Under the pieces are notes generated by a model that worked only from the letters and a program-made list of their open reading frames with translations, was not told the origin of the DNA and searched no databases. From positions 496,001-560,000 of the forward strand of contig NW_020167536.1 of NCBI RefSeq assembly GCF_001641265.1: DNA of 64,000 nt. The letters are read 5' to 3'. Shown here in pieces: positions 20,816 to 29,337 of the stretch. Every line of letters begins with the position of its first letter. The stretch's first letter is position 1. The stretch is from Pseudogymnoascus destructans (taxonomy: Eukaryota; Ascomycota; Leotiomycetes; Thelebolales; Thelebolaceae). The position numbers and the translations under genes were made by a program.

Positions 20816-21818
20816 GCCGACTTACAAAAGAGCGCCATTTTATCCCATGCTTTGCAGGTAAAGAAGGCACTACAGCAGAAGCTACAGCGAGGTTACTACT
20901 CCAGCATGTATGGAAACACCATGGTTTACCAAATTCCATCATCTCAGACAGAGGGCCCCAGTTTGTAGCTGCAGTGTGGAAAATCCTCTGCAAAGTTTGG
21001 AAAGTTACAATCAAATTGTCTACAGCCTTCCACCCAGAAACGGACGGGCAAACTGAAAGGTTTAATGCAGAACTCGAGCGATATTTACGGGCTCATGTCA
21101 ACTATCTCCAAGACAACTGGGTTGAATATCTTTGCATGGCTGAATTCGCAGCAAATGCCCTTCCATCAGACTCAACAAAAGTTAGCCCATTTTTTGCAAA
21201 CAAGGGTTTCGAGCCAAGAATGAGCTTTGATATAGAGGATAGCACGTTCCAAACTGCCCTTCAAGAACATAAGGACATAGCTCAAAACATGAAAGATATT
21301 TGGGAATTCCTACAAGACCAGATCGCCCTCTCACAAACCCGAATGGAGCACTTGGCAAATCAAAACAGGAAGCCAGCACCAAGATATAAGGTAGGAGACC
21401 GAGTCTGGCTTTCTACTCGGAATATCAAAATAAGCAAGTTGGTCCATTTCAAATCCTTGAGCGAATTGGGAATGTTGCATACCGACTCCAGCTACCACCA
21501 AGCATGAAGATACACCCTGTGTTTCATAGCAACCTCTTACGACTTGACTCAGATGATGCTTTACAAGGCCAGCACCATGAACCACCCCTGCCAATCATTA
21601 TAGAAAATGAACTTGAATGGGAAGTTGAAGAAACCCTAGATTCTAAACTCCTACGGAAGAAGCTGTTCTATATGGCAGCATGGAAGAACCACCCACTAGA
21701 CAACACTTGGTATCCTGCTACAAACTTCAACAATGCACCTGAACTCACACAAGCTTTCCACTGAAAATACCCGCAGAAGCCACGATGATCTTACTCTTGA
21801 TCAGGAATCAATCTTACT

Positions 21819-22153
21819 AGGGGGGGGTAGTGTTATGATTACAGCTCACAGCTTGTCACAGCTTGTTACGGTTGTTACGGTTGTTACGGTTATTATGGTT
21901 ATTACAGTTGTTATGGGGATTACGGGTGTAGCCTTAGCCACAAGGTTACAACCGCTAAGCAGACAACTGTATGTTATGAGGAATAGCCTCACCTTCCTTC
22001 ATTCTTCTTCTTCTTCTCTCTTTAGATTTAATCTAGATTACTTTTCCTGGACTGGCATCATGACCTCTATGACCATCGTAACATGGAGGAGGATGGGGCA
22101 TAGGAGGGAGGAGGCCCTGTGTCAGAGGGGACTCGGACCTGACTCTTCGCGTG
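21819..22153 (+). mobile_element. Polypurine tract and start of the chromovirus 3' LTR
   Basis: AGGGGGGGGTAG at 21819-21830 is a typical polypurine tract just downstream of the chromodomain stop. TGTTATGATTACAGC at 21831 then starts the LTR. The LTR has a short GTTACGGTT tandem run (about 21864-21912). It is cut at 22153 by an inverted LTR-1 copy, so its length is unknown. Confidence 0.75.
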
Positions 22154-23090
22154 TGTCATACTGTCATTCGTTGCACTCAGTTTGCTATCAAACTCAAGAG
22201 CAGACTTAGAAATCTCCTCCTCAAACCTACAAGTCACTATACATATCTTGGCTTATCACACCAACAACAGAAGCAATACTACTCAATGATTGCTGCAAAC
22301 TCTTCTACTACATCTGTTTATGCTACATACATCACGGCATATCATTTGGACACTCATTGAACAAGTTATTAAGAAAATCTCCTCCTTAAGGGGGTGGGCC
22401 AATACTACCACATGGCATATCTCTACCAACTAGAGGCCTAGGAACATGAACGATAGCTCTAGAAGCTTCTACAACCCTCTGTGATTCATTACACGTCATC
22501 GCTCCTTAGTTACCCACAAGATTGGTTAAGTTATGACATAATTTGTCTATAGGTACTCTGACCTTGGACCTCCTTTTCACTTCCTATAGGCTAGGAACCC
22601 AAGAGATGGTTCTATGGGATTCTCTTACGTTCACTACATGATTAGCAAGCTAGTTGTGGGTCGCACTTGATTTCTAATACATTTACCAAGCCTGGTTAGT
22701 CATGGAAAGTCATGGAAAATGAGAGAACTACACTCCTTTGGCATAAATAGGATTGCCCTTTCCTTAAGAAAGGGCAAGCAGGCAATACAGTAAATCGACT
22801 AGCACATACTTCTACGTCTTTTCCAAGCTTCCAAGCATTGATCTTGTTATTCTCTGTTTTTTGAAAAGTCAGTGAGGTGCTAACCTCTGACTTACCCCTG
22901 AGTTCTCAGACTCAACATTTGTTGCAACTTGTCTAAACCACTTCACCACATCATACACCTGATTGCTGCGTTGTGGAATAGTCTAAGCTACAACCCTTTG
23001 GCTCTGTTTCCTAAGACAGTGTGTTGTCTTAGTAAATTCATCCCTTCCTTGGGTGGCTAGATTCTCATATCTGGTGCACCCACCATTACA
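22154..23090 (-). mobile_element. LTR-1 copy, inverted, 937 bp
   Basis: This is the reverse complement of the solo LTR at 10776-11712, with the same ends (TGTCATACTG...CCACCATTACA), the same length and very few differences by eye. Flanks do not match (GCGTG on the left, CTTCC on the right), because its right side runs straight into further LTR-1 fragments. Confidence 0.9.
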
Positions 23091-23352
23091 CTTCCAAGCA
23101 TTCATCTTGTTACTCCTTGTTTCTGAAAAGTCAGTGAGGTGTTAACCTCTGACTTACCCCTGAGTTTCCAGACTCAACATTTGTTGCAGCTTGTCTGAAC
23201 CACTTCACTACATCACACACCTGATTGCTGCGTTGTGGAATAGTCTAAGCTACAACCCTTTGGCTCTGTTTCCTAAGACAGTGTGTTGTCTTAGTAAATT
23301 CATCCCTTCCTTGGATGGCTAGATTCTCACATCTGGTGCACCCACCATTACA
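23091..23352 (-). mobile_element. Truncated LTR-1 copy, 262 bp
   Basis: It starts CTTCCAAGCATTCATC (an internal LTR-1 position also found at about 22828) and ends at the LTR tip CCACCATTACA. Its bases follow the 63310 subtype (for example CACACACC near 23215) rather than the neighbouring full copy. Confidence 0.88.
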
Positions 23353-23542
23353 AGTTCTCAGACTCAACATTTGTTACAACTTGTCTGAACCACTTCACTA
23401 CATCATACACCTGATTGCTGTGTTGTGGAATAGTCTAAGCTACGACCCTTTGGCTCTGTTTCCTAAGACAGTGTGTTGTCTTAGTAAAATCATCCCTTCC
23501 TTGGGTGGCTAGATTCTCACATCTGGTGCACCCACCATTACA
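23353..23542 (-). mobile_element. Truncated LTR-1 copy, 190 bp
   Basis: It starts AGTTCTCAGACTCAAC and ends CCACCATTACA at 23542. It has nearly the same extent as the oppositely oriented fragment at 18541-18728. Confidence 0.88.
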
Positions 23543-23970
23543 GCTTGCCATCTACATAGCAAGCTAGGTCGTTTGCTAGATGCTATAAGGGTCAGCTTCT
23601 ATAGCTATCATAGAGTAATATATAGTATTTACCTATTTCAAGTATAGGATGTCGTTCAAATTGTTGATTATGGCTAACTACATACAATACACTACTAATT
23701 TACTAGGCTAGAAATGGCTCTGTTATAGTGTGACAGTCCCCTTTCCTATTTAGGCATGTAGAGCTAGAGTAGGCACCTTAGCATTAGGTACGCCTTACTA
23801 AATATGCTACTGTTACATGCTAAAAGTGTGACAGCAACAGTTGCTAAATTGCTCTATTAGGGATGGGGTGGGGATTAGAGGGATGGGATGGGCATGGGGG
23901 ATTGAACATAAACCTGCCTTGGTTCTCAGGCACAAAACATGAGTGAAGTATGAGGTAAGGAGGAGTACTA

Positions 23971-24014
23971 GACTGGACTGGACTGGACTGGACTGGACTG
24001 GACTGGACTGGACT
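23971..24014 (+). repeat. (GACTG)n microsatellite
   Basis: About nine perfect copies of a 5-bp unit lie just outside the right end of the composite mobile element. Confidence 0.95.
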
Positions 24015-24267
24015 ACTAAGTGGTTGGTGGAAGTAGACCGGTCGCCACCGCCACCGCCACACAGCCAGACAACCGCAGCAGCCTGACCTACTACCAGAGA
24101 CAGACGGACGGACGAACAATCAACCGTCCATGATAGCATCCCCCACTCCTCCCCTCTACCATTTACCCCACCACCCAACTCTTCCCCCCTTCCCCAATCC
24201 AAGCTCTCCCATTCGCCACACCTCCGCCACTACCACCCTTCCCCCAACTACCCACCAAACCCTTCCC

Positions 24268-24306
24268 AATCGCCAATCGCCAATCGCCAATCGCCAATCG
24301 CCAATC
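24268..24306 (+). repeat. (CAATCGC)n microsatellite
   Basis: Five 7-bp copies of CAATCGC, ending CAATCCC. Confidence 0.9.
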
Positions 24307-24382
24307 CCCCGCTATCCTGATTACGCTAAGATACCTGCCTGCTTATGCTTGCTTATGTACGCCTAACCCAGAACCAGAACAC

Positions 24383-24464
24383 ACCTACCTACCCTACCTA
24401 CCCTACCTACCCTACCTACCCTACCTACCCTACCTACCCTACCTACCCTACCTACCCTACCTAC
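24383..24464 (+). repeat. 9-bp minisatellite (CCTACCTAC)n
   Basis: About nine uninterrupted 9-bp copies. The Pro-Thr-Tyr repeat translation across it is an artefact of the unit length. Confidence 0.93.
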
Positions 24465-24859
24465 CACCCTTTCTCATCCTCTCATTCACACAGTCCCCTT
24501 CCCTTCCATCCTTCATACAAACAGACATCACCAAACGTTATTCGCCTTGCAAGAATCTACCATTGCAAGTCACAGGAGAGAGAGCTACACCTGCTGCATA
24601 GCTGCCGCCGCCTGTACAAGCTGAGAGACGACAAGACGGAGACCAACGAGACACGACTGTGTCGACACCTTCCCTACATAACCAACCTGACGAGACACGA
24701 GACACGAGAGACGCACCACCTCACCGCTGCAATACTACCCCCGCCCGCCCGACGATTCCGCCGAAGTGACAAGGTCAGTGGCGTCGTCAGTCAGCAGCGC
24801 CGTCAGTCAGCAGCGTCGTCAGGCAGCAGCAGTCTGCTACGTGAGGAGAGACGCTGACC

Positions 24860-24931
24860 CAGTCTGCAATCAACAGTCCAGTCTGCAATCAACAGTCCAG
24901 TCTGCAATCAACAGTCCAGTCTGCAATCAAC
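24860..24931 (+). repeat. 18-bp tandem repeat, four copies
   Basis: The unit CAGTCTGCAATCAACAGT is repeated four times with almost no change in the leader region of the gene at 25077. Confidence 0.93.
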
Positions 24932-25076
24932 AGTTCACCTCTACCACCCCAACACCTCTACCACCCCAACACCTCTACGAACCCAATACCTCTACACGAC
25001 AAACCCCGGCACTCCACACCAACCCCCCACACCAACCCCCCACACATCCATTCACCCTTCACACCACACCACCACA

Positions 25077-25928
25077 ATGACGACACAACCACCCACACCC
25101 GCCACACCCACAACAATGACCGACGACAACCCCACCCCCACCCCCAACCCCGACCGCCGCCGCGGCTCCTTCTCCAGCGCAACCTTCTCCGCCATCTTCG
25201 GCCCCCGCGGCGCCCCCGCCAACGGCACCAACGGCACCCCCCCCTCTGCCCTGCGCCAGAACCCCTCCCCCCCCTCCTCAACCACCTCCTCCACCACCGC
25301 CGCCCTCCCAACCCCCTCCTCCCGCCGACGCATGTCCATCTCCACCCTCGGCCTCTCCGGCTCCCCCCTCTCCACCTCCGCCGGCGCCACGACCTTCTTC
25401 CCGCGCGACCGCCGCGCTAGCATCGCCTCCTCCACCGCCTCGAGCCTGACTAACTCTGCGGTCTCGGAGTCGGCGATTGAAGACGACTCGCCGGATTCGG
25501 GGAGCGTGCCTACCACCCCGTTTTCGAGACATATGTCCTTCGGTGGGTCGTCGGGGCTGTTTCCCCGCGGGTCGGGGAATGGAGCGGGCGGCGTGGGACC
25601 GACGAGTCCACAGTCCAAGTCCAGAAGCCCCAGTGATGCGGGGGGTCTGAATTGGTCCGAACAATTCCGGGAGCGCGCAGCGAGCGCCGTTCATAGGCCT
25701 ATGATGGGCAGTTCCCCCCCTGCTGCGGGGGGGGGGTTTGGTAGCATGGGAGCGCAGGGGGGTCAAGGGGGACCTCCGCATGTGAGAGCGAAGAGCGAAG
25801 GGGGTGATCAGATGATGGCGCAGGTGCCGGCGAGGACGCAACCGCAGCCGGTGCCGCAGAGGAAGGAGAGGATGAAGCCGGATGAGGTGGGGGAGAGGAT
25901 GTTGAGGGGGGAGTTTTATATGGATTGA
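25077..25928 (+). CDS. Conserved fungal serine-rich protein, unknown function
   Basis: A single exon of 283 codons. Islands in a disordered Ser/Pro/Gly-rich chain look like a family shared among filamentous ascomycetes: RRGSFSSATFSAIFG near residue 29, RRRMSISTLGLSGSP near 82, TPFSRHMSFG near 148, GLNWSEQFRERA near 191, and a C-terminal ERMLRGEFYMD. RRxS contexts around these islands are possible PKA-type sites. No catalytic domain is visible. An alternative start is 13 codons in (MTDDNPTP). A ten-G run at about 25727-25736 keeps frame here, unlike the broken runs in other genes of the window. The function is not assigned. Confidence 0.8.
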   Translation: MTTQPPTPATPTTMTDDNPTPTPNPDRRRGSFSSATFSAIFGPRGAPANGTNGTPPSALRQNPSPPSSTTSSTTAALPTPSSRRRMSISTLGLSGSPLSTSAGATTFFPRDRRASIASSTASSLTNSAVSESAIEDDSPDSGSVPTTPFSRHMSFGGSSGLFPRGSGNGAGGVGPTSPQSKSRSPSDAGGLNWSEQFRERAASAVHRPMMGSSPPAAGGGFGSMGAQGGQGGPPHVRAKSEGGDQMMAQVPARTQPQPVPQRKERMKPDEVGERMLRGEFYMD

Positions 25929-27877
25929 GCTGTGAGAGGGAGAGAGTGTTTGTATGTGTGTAAGGGAAGACTTGACGGTGCGGATGATGGCTGTGTGACC
26001 TGGTGCCCGTCGCTGCATTTGTCACGTTTGCTCGGTTTCTTGCTGACGTAGGCCGGCAGACGGGGGGATGACCGGTGGCTGGCACGGCGGATACACGCAC
26101 CTCATCCCATCACGCATCATACACCCAGCTCATCCCAACCACACCTGAGCGCTCTACCTATGCACATACATTCTCCCCATCCAGTTCCCCCGACGACCGA
26201 AACAAACAAACAAAAAACAACACCATCGACCAGCCAACACACCCACCCACCCACTCGCTCACTCGCTCCCTCTGCCCAGGGCAAAGCAAAAACAAACCAA
26301 TTCAAGAAGAAAAAAGGAGCTGCGACGGATGCGATGGCGGCGAAATGAGGGGGCCTTTGAACGCTTTGTGGGCAAGAAAGAGACGAGGAATTCTGAAAGA
26401 AAAAAAAAAGAGGGGGGGGGGGGAGAATGTTAGAATCTTGGCCATGGCGAGGGGCGCGGCGCGGGATACTCGCAAAGAGGTTCTTCGGGCGGTGTTAGGG
26501 GTGGGATGGCTTGCATACACATACATTATCTCTGTATGAATTCATCATACCTTTTTTCGGGGGCCTGCTTGCCCTCAATTACCTTGTCTTCTGTTCTGTA
26601 TGAATAGCTCGTCTTTACCCGTCTTTTCGTGTTTTTTGGGGGGGAGGTTTTCGCTGTGGTGAGAGGGGGAGGGAGTGGTTTTGGGAGGCGGCTGGTGGGA
26701 CTTGCTTTGCTTCGGCTGGCGCGGGGAGGGAGAGGAGGTTGCCCGAGGGGGGGTTGATGATGGGCCGGGGATGAGATTGTGATGGATTACGATGGGTTAT
26801 GATGGGATGGAGGTATTTTTTTTTTGGGGGGGGGTGGGGCGCAGGCGTCTGGACGAGATGGGATGGAGGATTTTTATCTGGGTTTGGCTTTGGGTTTTCT
26901 AGTTTGGGGTTTTCATTTTGGGGGCTAGGGGCGGTTACGAACTTGAAATGCGAGGAATTAAATAAATATAATGAAATAAAAACCAGCTACATTGCGGGGT
27001 AGTCTTGTTGTGTGTGTGTGTTTGTGTGTTTACGGAGAAGCGATAAGTGAGAAATGAGAATGATGGATGAGGTGAGGTGAGAAATGAGAATTGAGGATAA
27101 GAGCGATGCATACAGGTAACAGCACCAGCTCCTTCAATGCCCCCCCCCTAAAAAGGGGTAGGTATGCTAACCCTAGTTCATGTTGGTGCCAGTGTGGCTG
27201 GGAAGGAGGGAGGAAGGAAGGGAGGAAGGAAGGGAGGAAGGAAGGGAGGAAGGAAGGGAGGAAGGAAGGGAGGAAGGAAGGGAGGAGCGAACGAGGTGTT
27301 TTGGCTGCGGTGGAGGAAGGCGCTAAGGAAGGGGGGAAAATGAAGGAAGGCACGATGTAGCAAGGGAGTTTTGTTTAGGGAGGGAAGGAGCCGGTATGAC
27401 GGGTTCGGGGGGGGAGAAGGTGTAGAGTGTTGTCGTGTTTTCGAAGTTTTTTTGTAGTTTTATTGTTTTTCCAGTTGGGGTTTCCCATCTCATCTAAAGA
27501 ACCCAAAAATAATTGGGGGTTTTTCTTGTTTTATATTATATTCCTGCAAACCCAAACCAAACAAAATCCAAAACAACCATCCTCCTTGATTACGCCATCA
27601 CCCTCCACCATAGCCGTCCCGGACAACATGGAGGAGGGCGATGAAGAATGATGAAGAGAGCAAAATCGGTAAAAAGCAGGGATAAAAAAAGATGAAAAAT
27701 AGCACGAGAGAAGAGGATAATTGGCGAGGCTGACGGGGGGGATCCGATCAACAGATCCCCTCCCTCTTGCACTGAAGAAATGAGAGTAGCACAGACGACA
27801 AAAGAAAATCCCCCATCCACAGGCCCATAGTGAAAAAAGGTCGAGATCAGGTAAACCCCATCTCATCTCATCTCATC
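25929..27877. other. Intergenic, G-rich and repeat-rich, no gene seen
   Basis: This is the 3' side of the serine-rich gene and the downstream side of the SWIM gene (convergent). It contains long G runs (about 26411-26420, 26825-26832), a GT run (27010-27030) and the GGAAGGAAGGGA array. Open frames are shadows of these. Confidence 0.5.
27201..27286 (+). repeat. (GGAGGAAGGAAG)n purine minisatellite
   Basis: About seven copies of a 12-bp all-purine unit, which could adopt triplex-type structures. It lies in the intergenic region. Confidence 0.93.
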
Positions 27878-29337
27878 TCACTTCATCCTCTTCCTCCCCC
27901 TCCCCTCCCCTTCCCCAGCCCCCCTCTTCCCCTCCCTCGCACCCGCCCCCTCCCTTCTCAAACTCCCCACCAACCACCCCAGTTTCTCTCCATAAACAAC
28001 CGGCGCCGCCCTCGCCCCAAACGCCTCCCTCGCCTCCTCCAGCACCCCCACAACCCCGCGTCCCGCATCCCCCAAATTCGCCAATCCATCCACCAAAAAC
28101 CGCTCCCCCCCAGCAGGCGGCTCGCTGCCGAAGAAATGCGCAAAGATGTTGCGATCGGTTAGGGAGAGGGTTTGCTGGCGTGTTCCTTTCCAGATGGGAG
28201 TGGCGTAGACGTCGATGTTGCGCTTGGAGAGGTCGAGGAGCGTGAGAGCGAGGGACTCGGCGGCAGCTTGGCGCGCGGCGATGGAGAGGGGTGCGCGCGC
28301 TTCGTGGACGCGGGCGAGGATTGCGGCGACGGCTTCGGAGACGGCGGTAGCTGCGAATTTCACATCATGCACCACCACCAGCGGCCCCCCCGCAGCAGCA
28401 GCGCGCGGTCGCGTCGCCGTATACGCATCCAACTTCGCCAACGCCGCTGCAGCACGCGCGCGCTGCTTCCGGAAAAAAGACGCCGTGCAGTGCGAGGACG
28501 GGACGAGCGCGCGGAGGTGGCGGAAGAGGTCTGGGTTCGCGAGGGCGGCGTGGGCGAGTGTTTTCTCGAGGTCTGTGGGGAAGAGGAGGGGGAGGATGGG
28601 TCGGGGGGGGGGGCGGAGAAGATGTCAGGGCGGTAGTCGTCGCGGGTCGCTGGGGAGAAGGAGGCGAGGATGTCGCGGATATCCGTGATTCTTGCTGCTG
28701 TCGCGGCGGCAGGGGAGGGCTTCGTATAGCTCGGCGCGATGCGGTGGTCGCAGTCGAGTTCTTGGAAGAGGTGCGGCCCCGAGGCCGTGATGTGGTGGTA
28801 AGCGTCTGCGTTTGCGGGGGTGCGGGAGAAGCCGCGGGAGGAGAGGGGGAGGGGGGTGGATTTGTCGGAGCTGGAGAGGGTGTGCGAGGCGATCTGGTCG
28901 AGGAGCCAGAAGATGTGGCGGCAGGGGCCGGGGTCGGAGTCGCAGTGGCAGGTCGGGCTGCGGTACTCGGAGTCCGGGGCGCCGACGCGGACGGAGAAGC
29001 TGACGGTTTCGAAGATCTGGAAGGCGAAGTACTCGGAGCCTTCGGAGGGGTTGTAGACGGAGCAGTGGCTGAGGGTGAAGGGCTCGTTGAGGCCGGCGCG
29101 GGCGCGGCGCGTGGTGCTGCGTGTGAGGCGGCTGGTGTCGTAGCGGAGCTTGGTGTGGGCGGAGCGGAGGATGGAGGCGTCTTCGGGGCTGGAGTCTTCG
29201 CCCGAGTCGTCGTTGCTGTCCTCGCTGTCGGAGGCGTCAGAGGAGTCGTTGCTGGGCTGGGTAGCACCATCTTCTGGGCGGGTGGATGCCATTCTGGAGA
29301 GGGAGAGTCGGGAGAAGCCTGACGCGGGAGACGACAT
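27878..29337 (-). CDS. SWIM zinc-finger protein, one frame break
   Basis: The acidic N-terminus (SSDASDSEDSNDDSGEDSS) is followed by a SWIM-type zinc site, CHCDSDPGPCRH (C-x-C-x6-C-x-H), near residue 150, then a helical region. The frame ends prematurely at the 11-G run 28603-28613 on the + strand: upstream reads RPDIFSAPPP, and in the -1 frame it resumes RPILPLLFPTDLEKTLAHAA, running through SFFRKQRARAAAALAKLDAY to a basic end (GRGRKRMK) at 27878. One more G in the run would join the two halves into about 486 residues. SWIM domains bind DNA or protein in many contexts, so no specific role is assigned. The start at 29337 or 29292 is undecided. Confidence 0.75.

Larger units (their letters stand above)
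19725..21770 (+). pseudogene. Chromovirus (Ty3/gypsy) pol fragment: integrase plus chromodomain
   Basis: Reading starts upstream of the integrase (QDELCKDTIRRLQNN) and enters the HHCC zinc domain (GHPGIGKLIRIIKRQYYWPRM...CHTCKRSK, 20084-20220). A one-base deletion near 20275 shifts frame before DFITGLPLCEGNNSILVV. The catalytic core is split by a solo LTR (20341-20815) and resumes at RLTKERHFIPC, with SDRGPQF and HPETDGQTERFN giving the second Asp and the Glu. The expected first catalytic Asp (VVDRLTK) reads VACRLTK. The tail at 21504-21764 is a chromodomain (EVEETLDSKLLRKKLFYM, then W-K-N-HP). Reverse transcriptase and RNase H are absent. It is a dead copy. Confidence 0.92.
18202..23860. mobile_element. 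5.7-kb composite with hAT-like ends
   Basis: Inverted ends CTAWTAGAGCAATTTAGCAA (left from about 18209, right complement to 23860) continue inward with CTGTCRCACTTTTAGCATGT on both sides. The 8-bp sequence GGATGGGG lies immediately outside each end (18194-18201 and 23861-23868), as expected of a hAT insertion, though the right flank is G-rich and the match could be chance. The left end has seven extra bases. The interior holds retrotransposon pieces, not a readable hAT transposase. On the minus strand at about 18400-18540 a degenerate reading (AVYSASNARNALKVLIEY) with in-frame stops may be the tail of a transposase. Confidence 0.6.
23861..25076. other. Simple-repeat-rich upstream region
   Basis: No gene is supported. 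The stretch is a run of microsatellites and minisatellites (listed separately), then a C/A-rich leader with ACCTCTACCACCCCA repeats (about 24947-24985) up to the serine-rich gene. Open frames across it are shadows of the repeats. Confidence 0.55.

Noticed and set aside
21733..22209. 158-codon frame downstream of the chromodomain
   Set aside because: It runs through the polypurine tract and LTR and so is not retroelement or host coding sequence.
24345..24857. Frame with a Pro-Thr-Tyr repeat
   Set aside because: Produced by the 9-bp minisatellite; flanking sequence has no protein-like conservation.
24268..24931. Short regular repeats considered as a CRISPR-like array
   Set aside because: Units are directly tandem with no unique spacers, and the genome is fungal.
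27091..27360. Gly-Arg-Lys repeat frame and its Phe-Leu-Pro complement
   Set aside because: Both are translations of the 12-bp purine minisatellite.
28558..29322. 254-codon plus-strand frame over the SWIM gene
   Set aside because: Gly/Val/Glu-rich shadow; the CxCxnCxH zinc site is on the minus strand.
14149..29337. A secondary-metabolite gene cluster
   Set aside because: No polyketide synthase, peptide synthetase or terpene cyclase was seen; the FMN oxidase, glycosyltransferase and SWIM gene show no functional link.
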